DNA from: Ignavibacteria bacterium
Lineage (GTDB): Bacteria > Bacteroidota > Ignavibacteria > Tepidaquicellales > Tepidaquicellaceae
Reading direction: 5' to 3'
Length of the DNA stretch: 64,000 nt
NCBI GenBank assembly: GCA_016716125.1
Contig: JADJWZ010000036.1
Span: forward strand, 324,708 to 388,707
Every line of letters begins with the position of its first letter. Position 1 is the stretch's first letter. The notes under the pieces were generated by a model. It was not told the origin of the DNA, did not search any database, and saw nothing but the letters and a program-made list of their open reading frames with translations. Shown piece after piece: positions 45,601 to 55,720 of this stretch. A program made the translations under genes and the position numbers.

Positions 45601-47997
45601 ATGGGTTCATTTTTTATAACTGCGGGATTTATATCAGCTCTGATTGCGACTCTGGCATTTTTATTCGTCAGCAGAGGTAATGAAAAACTGATAAGACCTG
45701 CCAGAATATTTTTTCATGCAGCTGTAGTATTTACATTATCTTCATCTGCATTTTTACTATATCTGATAATCACACATCAGTTTCAGTATACATACGTCTG
45801 GAATTACAGTTCTACTGATCTGCCGCTGAATCTGCTTATCTCTACATTTTATGCAGGTCAGGAAGGCAGTTTTCATCTGTGGGCATTTATGACAGCTGTA
45901 CTTGGAATTTTCCTGCATGCATTTTTGATAAAAAGGGATTCTGATAAGACGAACAGCGGTCAAACTTCAAATGACACTTACGAACCGTTAGTCATGTTTA
46001 ATTATTCCCTTATACTTACTTTTTTATTATTTATAATGATAATAAAGTCACCGTATATGATGGTGTGGGAATCATTTCCTAAGGATGTGGAAGCAGGATT
46101 TGTACCTCAGGACGGAAGGGGATTAAATCCATTACTGCAAAACTTCTGGATGACAATACATCCTCCTATACTTTTTACCGGGTTTGCTTCACTGGCAATT
46201 CCTTTTGCTTTTGCAATGGCGGCATTATTTAAAAACAGATATGACAGATGGATGAAACTTGCTCTGCCATGGACTTTATTTACAGGAATGATATTAGGTG
46301 TTGGAATTATGTTAGGCGGATTCTGGGCTTACGGAGTACTTGGATGGGGCGGATACTGGGGATGGGATCCGGTAGAGAATTCTTCGCTGGTCCCATGGAT
46401 AGTAATAGTAGCTGCAATACATACAATGGTAGGTGAAGAAAAAACCGGAAAATATAAAAAGACAAGTTTACTTTTATGCATACTTGGATTTGTATTTATG
46501 CTTTATTCAACTTTCCTGACGAGAAGCGGATTACTTGGTGACGCTTCTGTTCACTCTTTTGTAGATCCGGGACAGGAAGTATATTTATTTCTGATCGTCT
46601 TTTTATCGTTATTCGGCGGTGGCGGAATAGCAATGATCTTATTCAGACTTAAGAGTTTAAAATCGCTCGAAACAAATTCCGGAATTAAACTTTCAAGAGA
46701 GTCAGCATTGATTATCGGAGCAATTACTTTATGCGCATCTGCTTTAATAATTTTAGTAGGAACGAGCTGGCCGATCTTTACAAAAGCAACTATAGATCCT
46801 GCATTTTATAATAAGATGAATCTTCCGCTTGCAATTCTCATTGCAGTAATAAACGGGATAAGCATTTTACTTGCATGGAAACACACAGAAGAAAAAAGAT
46901 TTTTCAAATCACTTTATCTTCCGGTAATACTGGCCGTTGTATTCACATCGGGACTTGTAATACTTGGAGTGGATGATATATTAATTGCGGTATTTGCTGC
47001 TGCTTCTTTGTTTGCGTTTTTTATTAATCTGAATATTATTTTTAAAATATTAAACAAGAGTACAACTAAAGCCGGTCCATATATCGCGCATCTCGGGATA
47101 ATGATACTATTCCTCGGAATTATCGGTTCATCGAAATATTCTCAGGAGGAAAATGTAACTCTGCCGATAGGAGAGACCAAAGAAGCTCTTGTATACAGTC
47201 TTACATATAAAGGCGCAAGTCTGATCCCTGAAACTCACGACAAGTATCATTTCAATGTAATAGTAGAAAAAGACGGCAAAGGATATTTACTTCAGCCGAT
47301 AATGTATTACAGTGATTACTCGGAAGGAATTATGAAAAATCCGGACATTGCAAATCTTGTCACTAAGGATATTTATCTTGAACCAATATCTCTTGAAACT
47401 CCACAGCCTTTTACTGAGCAAGATGTTGTGAATATTACAAAAGGTGCTGAAAAAGAAATTAAAGGTATTACAGTAAAGTTTCTGGATTTCGATCAGTCTA
47501 AATTCAATCAGGAATCAATGATGAAAGGAGAAGAAAATATACTCGGAGCAAAACTTGAAGTTACTGTCAACGGAAAGAAAGAAGAATTATTGGTGGAGCA
47601 GTATTATTCCGGGGGACAGACACAAAATATACCTGTCAAACTTGAATCGAATCCTGATTTAACTTTTTATCTGACAAACATTGCAATTACTGGTGAATCT
47701 TCCGTAGACATTGCAGTAACAGACGGTCACCAGCATACAAATATTGCATCTGAAACATTAATTCTTACCGCAAGCATCAAACCGTTTATTAATTTAGTAT
47801 GGGGCGGTACAATAATAATGGCGTTAGGATTTTTTGCATCACTGATCAGCCGTCACAGAAGGTTCAATCTAAATGCAAAGAAAATTTCCGGTGACACAGT
47901 GCAACATTCTGCTAACGGAAATGGACACGGAAATGGAAAGGTCACATATAGAAATAGTAATCACGTGCATAAGAAACCGAACATACATCATAGTTAA
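45601..47997 (+). CDS. ccmF: Cytochrome c heme lyase subunit CcmF
   Basis: 798 residues with about 15 membrane helices. The WWD motif is WGGYWGWDPVENSSLVPW (about residues 246-263), with AGQEGSFHLWAFM (about 84-96) and QNFWMTIHPPILFTGFASL typical of CcmF heme handling. The C-terminal half has the periplasmic domain and a last helix. A His-rich tail (NGHGNGKVTYRNSNHVHKK) is unusual. It joins heme from CcmE to apocytochromes on the periplasmic side. No ccmA-D, G or H genes are visible here, so they must be elsewhere. A strong terminator follows. Confidence 0.93.
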   Translation: MGSFFITAGFISALIATLAFLFVSRGNEKLIRPARIFFHAAVVFTLSSSAFLLYLIITHQFQYTYVWNYSSTDLPLNLLISTFYAGQEGSFHLWAFMTAVLGIFLHAFLIKRDSDKTNSGQTSNDTYEPLVMFNYSLILTFLLFIMIIKSPYMMVWESFPKDVEAGFVPQDGRGLNPLLQNFWMTIHPPILFTGFASLAIPFAFAMAALFKNRYDRWMKLALPWTLFTGMILGVGIMLGGFWAYGVLGWGGYWGWDPVENSSLVPWIVIVAAIHTMVGEEKTGKYKKTSLLLCILGFVFMLYSTFLTRSGLLGDASVHSFVDPGQEVYLFLIVFLSLFGGGGIAMILFRLKSLKSLETNSGIKLSRESALIIGAITLCASALIILVGTSWPIFTKATIDPAFYNKMNLPLAILIAVINGISILLAWKHTEEKRFFKSLYLPVILAVVFTSGLVILGVDDILIAVFAAASLFAFFINLNIIFKILNKSTTKAGPYIAHLGIMILFLGIIGSSKYSQEENVTLPIGETKEALVYSLTYKGASLIPETHDKYHFNVIVEKDGKGYLLQPIMYYSDYSEGIMKNPDIANLVTKDIYLEPISLETPQPFTEQDVVNITKGAEKEIKGITVKFLDFDQSKFNQESMMKGEENILGAKLEVTVNGKKEELLVEQYYSGGQTQNIPVKLESNPDLTFYLTNIAITGESSVDIAVTDGHQHTNIASETLILTASIKPFINLVWGGTIIMALGFFASLISRHRRFNLNAKKISGDTVQHSANGNGHGNGKVTYRNSNHVHKKPNIHHS

Positions 47998-48080
47998 ACT
48001 TCAAATAAGAATAATTCATAAAAAAACCCTAATTTGCTAGAACATCATAAATTAAGTAATAAAAAATTTTTAAAGACTGA

Positions 48081-48122
48081 CCGGAATTACAATACTCTAC
48101 TAATTGTAATTCCGGTTTTTTA
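48081..48122 (+). terminator. Terminator after ccmF
   Basis: CCGGAATTACAAT (48081-48093) pairs with ATTGTAATTCCGG (48103-48115) over a 9-base loop, followed by a run of T. Confidence 0.92.
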
Positions 48123-48157
48123 TTTTACACAAACTATATTAATAAGAAAAGAAAAAT

Positions 48158-48955
48158 TTGAAATTCATATTAGTAATAAGTTCATTAGTTTATTTTATCT
48201 CCGGATTCGGGAGCAGCTGTACGGAAGACAGTGAATTAAATCTGTTAAAGGACAGCACTGAAAAGATTGTTAAAATACCTGACAGACTTCAAAAACTTGT
48301 GGATGCTTATCCGGAATTTCTCGATTATGCCGATGAAAAAAATCTCTACTGGAAAGACGGAACGGTGATGATATATGATGACGGGATCACAGACAAGACT
48401 CATGAAGAAATGCTTGACAATCCTGATCTTGAAGACATGATGTCTCAGAAATATGTTAAAGGCAGAGAATGGAATGTACCTCCGCCGGAGAATTTCGAAC
48501 CGGGCAGGATCCGATACGAACCTTTTTTCTTAAAGATGTACGGAAATAATTCAAATGAAGTAAGCGGAAATATAGTTAACATAAAATGGGCGGACGGATC
48601 GAATGTTAGTTTCAGCAGTGTAAACGGAGCAGCAGACAGTCTGGAAAAAGTTGCTGAAGAGCTTTCAATGCTTCCCGGTGATTTTCAGAAATATTTAAAG
48701 AACATTGGAGGCACTTTTGTCTGGAGGAATATAGCGGGAACGGACAGGCTCAGTAATCATTCATTCGGGACAGCAATAGATATAAACACAAAATACTCTG
48801 ATTACTGGAAGTGGAATAATAATGTAACTTACATAAACAGGATCCCGATTGAAATTGTTGAAGTGTTTGAGAAATACGGATTTATCTGGGGTGGGAAGTG
48901 GTATCATTATGACACTATGCATTTTGAATTCAGACCGGAATTGACAGCTGACTAA
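48158..48955 (+). CDS. M15-family D-Ala-D-Ala carboxypeptidase-like lipoprotein
   Basis: 265 residues, starting with TTG (48158); the next codons give a lipoprotein signal (LVYFISGFGSSC). The C-terminal half is an M15/VanY-type zinc peptidase with SNHSFGTAIDIN (His and Asp ligands) and the final HYDTMHFEF (third His and catalytic acid), after KYGFIWGGKW. It would trim peptidoglycan peptides at the outer face of the membrane. The start just after the ccmF terminator and the TTG are noteworthy; no ATG in frame gives a signal peptide. Confidence 0.82.
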   Translation: MKFILVISSLVYFISGFGSSCTEDSELNLLKDSTEKIVKIPDRLQKLVDAYPEFLDYADEKNLYWKDGTVMIYDDGITDKTHEEMLDNPDLEDMMSQKYVKGREWNVPPPENFEPGRIRYEPFFLKMYGNNSNEVSGNIVNIKWADGSNVSFSSVNGAADSLEKVAEELSMLPGDFQKYLKNIGGTFVWRNIAGTDRLSNHSFGTAIDINTKYSDYWKWNNNVTYINRIPIEIVEVFEKYGFIWGGKWYHYDTMHFEFRPELTAD

Positions 48956-49074
48956 AAAGTTGAATCAGCAAATTATATATTACAGTTATTTCAAAATAAC
49001 ATACACTAACTTATAAAAGGAGTAGATCATATCATTATTCGAATGTCCATTATATCCAGGTTGACTACCCTTCC

Positions 49075-49947
49075 CTAATTATAATCCACTACCCCGTTCA
49101 CATGCTTTAACTTATTTATTATACTCCCCGACTGATCTATCACCGAACCATGACACTGATAACAAATTCCTATAGTATAACTCGGATAATGCGGATGGAA
49201 AAAATTTCCGTTAGGTATTGGATTCGGATTTCCTGTTACAGGATCACCGTGACATGATCCGCATTTTACGCTGTTTCTGTCTGTCCATACAGGTACCGCT
49301 TCGCTGTTTCCGTCTCTGAAAGTTCCGTGACAATACGAATTTGAACATGTCGCTGTATTCCTGTCCCATACAGGATCAGGAAAAACTCCGCCGCCTTTGA
49401 ACGTAGTCACGGTCTTTGCTATCGGTCCGAAATTTATCTCAGCAATTCCGTCAGGCAGATCACCAATATGATTCGGATTACTGAATCCTCCTGTTAATGC
49501 TGTATGACATTCTCCGCAGGCTACCGGAGCGGAATATTTTGTGGAATCTATATGATAAGTATGAACTCCTACTCCGATATATGATATACTTGTCTCTCCG
49601 TTCAGCGCTTTCGGAGGATATGATTTTCCCGATACTCCGCCGTGACACAGACGACAGTTCTGAGGTCCGCCCGATGAAGAATGACATGTCAGACAGCTCG
49701 AACCGGAACTTCCTCCGGCATAATCATTTCCGTGACAGCTCTGACATGATTTCAGATTCCACAGCTTGTTATCATTTATAAACTTACCGTGAAATTCCGT
49801 AGAATTTGAATCCGCAAATCCGGGCGGATGTGTCCCGATCTCAGGAGCTGTTACTAAATTATCTTCTATCTCGCTGCATCCGTTATATACCAATGCAGAA
49901 AATAATACTATTGTAAAAAACAGATAAAATATTTTTAGCATCTTCAT
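49075..49947 (-). CDS. Seven-heme c-type cytochrome lipoprotein (CX4CH/CXXCH type)
   Basis: 290 residues. Lipoprotein signal (FSALVYNGC). Heme motifs: CQSCH, CLTCH, CRLCH, CGECH, CSNSYCH (CX4CH), CGSCH and CYQCH. The CX4CH followed by CXXCH layout matches the Geobacter C4xC-C2xCH domain found in outer-membrane cytochromes. It is the last gene of the conduit trio (barrel, 14-heme, this one), so it is a likely outer-surface electron exit. The distal heme axial His candidates include HTYHIDST and HPHYPSY. Confidence 0.87.
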   Translation of the reverse strand: MKMLKIFYLFFTIVLFSALVYNGCSEIEDNLVTAPEIGTHPPGFADSNSTEFHGKFINDNKLWNLKSCQSCHGNDYAGGSSGSSCLTCHSSSGGPQNCRLCHGGVSGKSYPPKALNGETSISYIGVGVHTYHIDSTKYSAPVACGECHTALTGGFSNPNHIGDLPDGIAEINFGPIAKTVTTFKGGGVFPDPVWDRNTATCSNSYCHGTFRDGNSEAVPVWTDRNSVKCGSCHGDPVTGNPNPIPNGNFFHPHYPSYTIGICYQCHGSVIDQSGSIINKLKHVNGVVDYN

Positions 49948-49992
49948 AATTTTGTATTTTAATTTCTGTCGGAAAAATATTTCCGTAAACTA

Positions 49993-51249
49993 TTATCTGC
50001 TTTCAGTTCCGTGACAATATCCGCAAAATCCCACTCCTGATATTCCGTCCGGTCTGGCATTCGGATCATTGTGACAGGTATAACAAACCGCTCCCTGTGT
50101 CTCATGCCATAGACCTTTTTCATCTCTCATGAATCCGCTCTCGTGAGTTTTCGGGTTCGTTCCCTTTACACCGTCATTATCAAAATGACATCTGACACAT
50201 ACCGGATCGCTTCCCTGTACATCATGACATGACTGACAAGATTCCAGATCACGCTTAGCAAGCTCTGAGTGAAGTCCGCCTCCGGTATTTACGCCAACCG
50301 TAGTGAAGTTTGGCTGTGTATGACTCTTCGGAGATATTCCCGTTATCAGATCACCTTTATTCTCATGACAGCTTGCGCAGAATTCCACCGGATCGTGACA
50401 AGTCTTGCATTCAAATGATTTATGCGCAGCGTCAAGTCCGTGCGTGAATTTATAATTCAATGTATGCGCTGTCGTCAGCTTCTGTAAAGCATCACGGTCA
50501 GTGCGCGTAGCAGTTTCCTTAGTATAATATGGCGCATAAAAATCTTCACGTGTATTATTCCCTGAATATTTTAACGGACTGTGACATGACTGACAGAAGT
50601 TATCGCTGTGACACATCATGCAGTTATTTTTTTCGGAACTCTCTCCGGATGATGTGTGCTGATTTAAAAAGTTGGATCTTAAATGATCCTTCGGCGTCAG
50701 ATTGGTAAGATTTGTATGGCACGATTCACAGGCATTCGAAGCTTTCTGATTATTATGACAGCTGTAACAGCTTTCCATATCCGGCAATACCTGAGAACTC
50801 TCTTTTGAAAATTTTACCTTATCAAGATCTGTATGGCATTCTGTACACTGCTTAAGTTTTGTATGTTCTTTGTGAGAAAAATTTATCTCGGTTACAGTTG
50901 ACTTTAGTTTCTTATATACATTGTCATAATGGCAAAGTCCGCATTCATTCTTATCCTTTACATCATGACATCCTTCGCAGTTCTTTTTTTTCGGATTAAG
51001 ATTATCTTTCGATGAAACTGAATTCAAAGCCGCTGCGTGACAATCTTCGCATTTTATTTCCGCATCGACTGTGTGAAGCTTGTGATCAAACTTTATAAGT
51101 TTACTGTTGTCATACTGCTGCTCCGAATTAAATATCCTGTTTATCTTTCCTTCACCGGTTTCTTCCCTGTGTAAATATGCAGTAGTAGAAATAAAAATTA
51201 TTATTCCGGCTATGAAGATAAGATAAAATCCGGTAAATTTTGTTTTCAT
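49993..51249 (-). CDS. 14-heme periplasmic c-type cytochrome
   Basis: 418 residues with an N-terminal hydrophobic signal/anchor (FYLIFIAGIIIFISTTAYL) and fourteen CXXCH motifs (CEDCH, CEGCH, CGLCH, CTECH, CYSCH, CESCH, CMMCH, CQSCH, CKTCH, CASCH, CQSCH, CVRCH, CYTCH, CGYCH). Paired motifs such as ECKTCHDPVEFCASCHENK and FSHKEHTKLKQCTECH are typical of doheme repeats with nearby axial histidines. It starts 10 bases after the barrel gene stops. It likely carries electrons inside the barrel conduit. Confidence 0.9.
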   Translation of the reverse strand: MKTKFTGFYLIFIAGIIIFISTTAYLHREETGEGKINRIFNSEQQYDNSKLIKFDHKLHTVDAEIKCEDCHAAALNSVSSKDNLNPKKKNCEGCHDVKDKNECGLCHYDNVYKKLKSTVTEINFSHKEHTKLKQCTECHTDLDKVKFSKESSQVLPDMESCYSCHNNQKASNACESCHTNLTNLTPKDHLRSNFLNQHTSSGESSEKNNCMMCHSDNFCQSCHSPLKYSGNNTREDFYAPYYTKETATRTDRDALQKLTTAHTLNYKFTHGLDAAHKSFECKTCHDPVEFCASCHENKGDLITGISPKSHTQPNFTTVGVNTGGGLHSELAKRDLESCQSCHDVQGSDPVCVRCHFDNDGVKGTNPKTHESGFMRDEKGLWHETQGAVCYTCHNDPNARPDGISGVGFCGYCHGTESR

Positions 51250-51259
51250 AATATTGTAA

Positions 51260-52567
51260 TTAAAATTTTGTGAACAACCAGTAGTTTACGCCTATTAAAA
51301 ATCTCACATCCGTTTTATAAATTCTGTTTGTAATAAATTGCCCCTGCGCATCAAAACTCAGCTGCGTATTCGGTCTGTAAGTCAATCCAAGCAATCCGCT
51401 GAATACATTCTCTTTCTCTGTTGAATATTCTCCTAATCTGTAATTTGAATAATTTAATCCAAGATTCATTGACAAAATATCCGCAAGTTTTCTGTAATAA
51501 TATCCGCCGAATCCGTTTGATTCACCACTGTAACCGGAATAATGTGTATATGAAAGTCCGTAAGACGGAAGACTAAATCCCGCCTGCAGTTTTATTGAGT
51601 TTTCATTTGTATAAAATACATCTGAGATCTTTCCGTATATGTTAATTCCGTTTTTCAAAGTGTAATCAATTCCTCCACCGGCTTCCTGATATTCGCTCTG
51701 TGCAAACGTACTGAATATACTGTTGTATCTGATCTGCGGCTGATGATATGAATAAAATCCCGTGAATCTGAGATTATCAGTTACAAGAAAATTTGCATTA
51801 AAATCTCCTCTGTATAATTTTTCATTATTGATGTCGTAATACAGTTTCCCGAAAAAGTAATGTCTCTTATTATAATTATAATTCATATCAATTCCCATGA
51901 GCTGATCTTCCGGAGAGTCAGTACTTATAACTGTCTGATAAGGATTAAATAAACTGTCATACCTTATTGCAGTATACGGTTCCGGTTTTTTATGTCTGTT
52001 AATATAACTCACTGATGCATAAAAATCCCTTACGCCGTAATACGAAAAATTTCCTCCGTAAATACTGTTTTCACTGAATGGAGCGTATCCGCTGAATTCA
52101 TAATCCGTTTCAGTTATAGATCCGCCGAATACAGTAAACTGATATTCCTTATATTCACCTGCTTTTAGCTTAAGATATAATCCATCCATTGCGCCGGTGC
52201 CAACTCCGGAGAATAAATACTGTCTTCCTAATTTCAGATCAAGCACATTGAAAAGATTAGAACCTTTTATATAAAGATTGTAAAATCTATAATCAAAACC
52301 TTTGCCTATTTTATTCATAAGATCCGCATCGGTCTGTATCAAAGTATTAAAAGACCATTTGTCTTTTGAAGCATCTATTAAAAGATTCTGATAACTCCTG
52401 AGGTGTGCTGTTTTACTGTCGCTGTTTATGCTGTCCGCTCTTTCCCAGCCATAGACTTGTGTGCTGAATCTCATATTTAAAGACTGAGCATTAATTGAAA
52501 CAGAACTAATAAGCGGAATTATAAAAAATAATAATATTGAAGATTTAATTGAGTATAGAGTTTTCAT
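51260..52567 (-). CDS. Outer-membrane beta-barrel of the cytochrome conduit (MtrB/OmbB-like role)
   Basis: 435 residues: signal peptide (FFIIPLISSVSINAQS) and then amphipathic beta strands rich in Tyr/Gly/Asn (FYASVSYINRHKK, YSYHQPQIRYNS, YGLSYTHYSGYSG, MNLGLNYSNYRLG) ending in ...YWLFTKF with terminal Phe. Gly is frequent in the strands. Sequence alone gives no MtrB family call, but the position immediately before the 14-heme and 7-heme lipoprotein genes is that of porin-cytochrome conduits. Confidence 0.8.
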   Translation of the reverse strand: MKTLYSIKSSILLFFIIPLISSVSINAQSLNMRFSTQVYGWERADSINSDSKTAHLRSYQNLLIDASKDKWSFNTLIQTDADLMNKIGKGFDYRFYNLYIKGSNLFNVLDLKLGRQYLFSGVGTGAMDGLYLKLKAGEYKEYQFTVFGGSITETDYEFSGYAPFSENSIYGGNFSYYGVRDFYASVSYINRHKKPEPYTAIRYDSLFNPYQTVISTDSPEDQLMGIDMNYNYNKRHYFFGKLYYDINNEKLYRGDFNANFLVTDNLRFTGFYSYHQPQIRYNSIFSTFAQSEYQEAGGGIDYTLKNGINIYGKISDVFYTNENSIKLQAGFSLPSYGLSYTHYSGYSGESNGFGGYYYRKLADILSMNLGLNYSNYRLGEYSTEKENVFSGLLGLTYRPNTQLSFDAQGQFITNRIYKTDVRFLIGVNYWLFTKF

Positions 52568-52940
52568 ATTAATATCCTATTCATTTTCTTTTGGAATTGG
52601 ATGAACAAATATTTCCCAAATTGACTAACAGATTATTTCAATATATGCCGGACTTCAGGCGCTATAACATCTTATGCAGAAATTTTCCTTTACATTATAA
52701 TATACCTTTAACTCAGATTTCTAACTCACAAAGGGGGCAAATTTCTGATCAGACATACATATACTTTTCCCGTAAACTGTTTTCAGAATTTTAAAATAAT
52801 ACTGCAGCAAAAATAAAAGTAAAAAATAAAATTTTCATTCTACAGTAATTTATAAATTTAATTGCATTATTTTACTTCTGCCGGAGCAAAATAATTTCAA
52901 ACATTATTTATGTTCTTAGATCAAATAACTTTTTAAAATT
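52568..52940. other. Intergenic region in the cytochrome locus
   Basis: About 370 A/T-rich bases between the tetraheme gene and the barrel gene. No heme motif, structured RNA or convincing frame was seen. Presumably carries the promoter of the barrel-cytochrome trio; no consensus site was recognised. Confidence 0.5.
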
Positions 52941-53513
52941 TTATTCACTTACAGGTTTCGGATGTTTTATTTTATCCCACATTTCAGCATAATTAAATCC
53001 TTTGAAAGTCGGACTTTCTGAATTGTGACACCCCGTACAGAATGCTTCTCCTTCTGAATGGACCTGTAGTCCTGCATCTATCGATTTCTGCTTGTCTTTC
53101 ATTATTGAAAGCTTCTTGTATTCCGATCCTGCGCCGTGGCATGATTCGCACTGCACTCCCTGTGTGATGTCAAATGTTTCTTCAAATGTAGATGCATCTG
53201 CGGTCTTTCCTAAAGTATGACACTTTAAACATTCAGGTGTCTCGGCAGCTGGAGTTGTAAATCCTTTACCTTCCGCAATCTTGTTTGCTTCGTCGGTCTG
53301 AAGCACCTTGAATGCGTTTGCATGCTTTGAACTTTCCCATATCGAAAGCTGACTTCCCTGTGACTCTGTCTTATGACATGCGCCAACGCAGGAATTTACA
53401 CCTACATATTTGGGATCACTCCCGATTTCAGAAGGCGGATTTTCTGTCGCCGTAAAAAATATGAATCCGATAAAAATTAAAACCGGCAGAACGTAAAACA
53501 TTTTGGTTTTCAT
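52941..53513 (-). CDS. Tetraheme cytochrome c (c554-like)
   Basis: 190 residues with a signal peptide (VLPVLIFIGFIFFTATE). Heme motifs are CVGACH (CX3CH, unusual), CLKCH, CESCH and CTGCH. SSKHANAFKVL near residue 60 and GVQCESCHGAGSEYK resemble cytochrome c554-like proteins of nitrogen- and metal-cycling bacteria. A good ribosome binding site (CAGGAGAAAATCGTA) precedes the ATG. It sits between the two membrane modules and could shuttle electrons between them. Confidence 0.85.
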   Translation of the reverse strand: MKTKMFYVLPVLIFIGFIFFTATENPPSEIGSDPKYVGVNSCVGACHKTESQGSQLSIWESSKHANAFKVLQTDEANKIAEGKGFTTPAAETPECLKCHTLGKTADASTFEETFDITQGVQCESCHGAGSEYKKLSIMKDKQKSIDAGLQVHSEGEAFCTGCHNSESPTFKGFNYAEMWDKIKHPKPVSE

Positions 53514-53632
53514 TACGATTTTCTCCTGTTTCTGATTTAATTTATTTAATAGATATCTATAATATCGTTATATTATCCGTTACTTAATACTTATAAGTGT
53601 ACACTATTTCATGACAAAAAATAGCCTTATTT

Positions 53633-55690
53633 TCATTCCATCTTTTTGAGCTTACTGATCTTTTCATTCAGCATTGTACTGATAAGATCATAATTGTGAA
53701 CATATATGCTCGGTCGTGTGGAAATATCATTTACAAGTTTCTTTGCTTCATTAAGCTGAACCTTGTTTTCATCTGAGATCTGCAATGATCTGACTCTGTC
53801 GATTTCCGAATTTGCTTTTTCCAGTAAAGTCTTTACATCTTTTTTCCATTCATTTCCCATGGCTTCATAATCATTCTCATGACATTTCAGACAAATTTTG
53901 TTATCCGGTTTTATTATCTTAACTGCATCCGAATGACAATCTATACATCCTACTCCGCCTTCCTTCATAAAATCTGGCTGTGATTTGTTCTGATATGTCC
54001 CGCTGTAAATCTGATTCTGAAAACTGTGACACTTTGCGCATTCATCATCTGAATTTGCCTGCTTGTGATGACATGAGTTGCAGTTCTCCTTATTTACAAT
54101 AAGTTCACCGTGCTCTCTTGCATTTGAATGACATTTCGCGCAGGCTACTTTGTTTCTTACTGTATGAAGATTATGAGAAAAATTCATACCGAATTTTTTT
54201 ACGGAAACTTCCTGAATTCCCATATGACAGCTTGCGCATTCATTCGGAATATATTCCGTTCCTGATTTGAATTCCGGTAAATTTGAAGATGAACCGATTA
54301 CCGTCAGAGCTTTCTTCATCAGCGAATAACTTCCCGTCAGCAGCTGATCAGCAAACTGTACGTTATGAACACTCTTTCCTACATCTACTATTCCGATATT
54401 ATGCTTCGCCTCTTCCATATATTTTTCAGCTTCAGGCTTATTGCTGCTTTTTGTTGAATTGACCTGAACTTTTACCGTATTGTAAATCGAATTTATCATA
54501 GCAAGTCTTTTCAAAGAAGCTTCTTCCCATTGTTTAGTAAGTTTGTCATATCCTTTACCGTGACATTTCTCACAGGAAGATTCACCGGATTTGAATGTAT
54601 TCATTCCGGATTTGTTTTCTTCGTGAAATATATGACAGCCCCTGCAGTTAATTCCGTTTAAAAACATTACGCTTGGATTCTTCTCTACTCCAAATCCATT
54701 CTCTCCCGTAAATAAACTTACCTGCTGCATGTGAGCGCTGCTGTGGCAGCTCTGACAATCCGGCGGAACAGTCGGATCGATCTTTTGAATTTTATGTTCT
54801 ATCGGTGAATGACATGCATAACATTTTACACTGTGTTTTGATATATGTATGGAATGAATAGAATCTGTCTGATCATATCTTTCAAGTCTGTCATTCTCAA
54901 AATGGCACTGAAAACATCTTTCCTTTCCAACTCCGCCGTTTCCAGCTACTGTATTTGTGTGACAGCTGATACATGAAATTTTGTTGCCGACTACATTTGT
55001 ATGGTCATATCTCATATCAGCCATCTGCACCTTCGAAAAATTTTTCAGATCGTGACAAGTATTGCAGTCTGCAAGCTTGTCAAATTTATGCTCGGGATCA
55101 TCCGATTTTTTAAAGTGACAGTTAAAACATGTCGCTTCGGTTACTTCAATATGAGTACCCTGAACAATCTGGGAATGACAGCTCGTGCATTTAAGCGTCT
55201 TCCCTCTTCTCAACTCCTTTAAATGATTCTTATGACTGAACAATACTCCCTTGAAATAATAGCTCGTATCTGACAGAGCCTGATTATCGTGACAGCCTGA
55301 CCGGGCGCAGGTATTATCCGGTATCTCAGCCCATGGTTTTCTCTTTTTATAAGAAAGAGAAACATAATTTACAATTTGTACAAGACCGTTAAGCTTTCCT
55401 CTTATAGTTCCGGATATTCCCGGTTCAAAATGACATTCCACACAATCTACTTTATTGTGATCTGATGTCCTCCAGCTCTGATAAAAAGTTTCCATGTAAT
55501 GACAAGTCGGACAAAATGACGGCTTTGAAGTATATTCCGCTGCCACGGAAAGTAATACTAAAAATGTACCTAAATATAGTCCGGCAAATAAAAAAAATCT
55601 TTTGTATCCGCGGACTTTCTTAAACCACTTTACTTCTTTTTCAGGCTTTTTTTCTTTACTGTCCATTTCACTCGTTAATTTACTTTTCAC
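53633..55690 (-). CDS. Membrane-anchored 18-heme cytochrome with NapC/NirT-like N-terminus
   Basis: 685 residues. Residues about 28-50 are a membrane anchor (YKRFFLFAGLYLGTFLVLLS), followed by FCPTCHYMETFYQSW, the NapC/NirT quinol-oxidation site signature. In all seventeen CXXCH and one CX4CH (CARSGCH) motifs are present. A helical, heme-free part lies between motifs 12 and 13 (EEASLKRLAMINSIYNTVKV). The last about 75 residues are a coiled helix with many charged residues. It should take electrons from the membrane quinol pool into the periplasm. Confidence 0.9.
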   Translation of the reverse strand: MKSKLTSEMDSKEKKPEKEVKWFKKVRGYKRFFLFAGLYLGTFLVLLSVAAEYTSKPSFCPTCHYMETFYQSWRTSDHNKVDCVECHFEPGISGTIRGKLNGLVQIVNYVSLSYKKRKPWAEIPDNTCARSGCHDNQALSDTSYYFKGVLFSHKNHLKELRRGKTLKCTSCHSQIVQGTHIEVTEATCFNCHFKKSDDPEHKFDKLADCNTCHDLKNFSKVQMADMRYDHTNVVGNKISCISCHTNTVAGNGGVGKERCFQCHFENDRLERYDQTDSIHSIHISKHSVKCYACHSPIEHKIQKIDPTVPPDCQSCHSSAHMQQVSLFTGENGFGVEKNPSVMFLNGINCRGCHIFHEENKSGMNTFKSGESSCEKCHGKGYDKLTKQWEEASLKRLAMINSIYNTVKVQVNSTKSSNKPEAEKYMEEAKHNIGIVDVGKSVHNVQFADQLLTGSYSLMKKALTVIGSSSNLPEFKSGTEYIPNECASCHMGIQEVSVKKFGMNFSHNLHTVRNKVACAKCHSNAREHGELIVNKENCNSCHHKQANSDDECAKCHSFQNQIYSGTYQNKSQPDFMKEGGVGCIDCHSDAVKIIKPDNKICLKCHENDYEAMGNEWKKDVKTLLEKANSEIDRVRSLQISDENKVQLNEAKKLVNDISTRPSIYVHNYDLISTMLNEKISKLKKME

Positions 55691-55720
55691 ATTCCTTTTT
55701 CAAAAGATATATTTGATCTG

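Noticed and set aside
52591..52794. 67-residue plus-strand frame between barrel and tetraheme genes
   Set aside because: Composition is that of A/T-rich intergenic DNA, no ribosome binding site, no family-like motif, and it opposes the operon.
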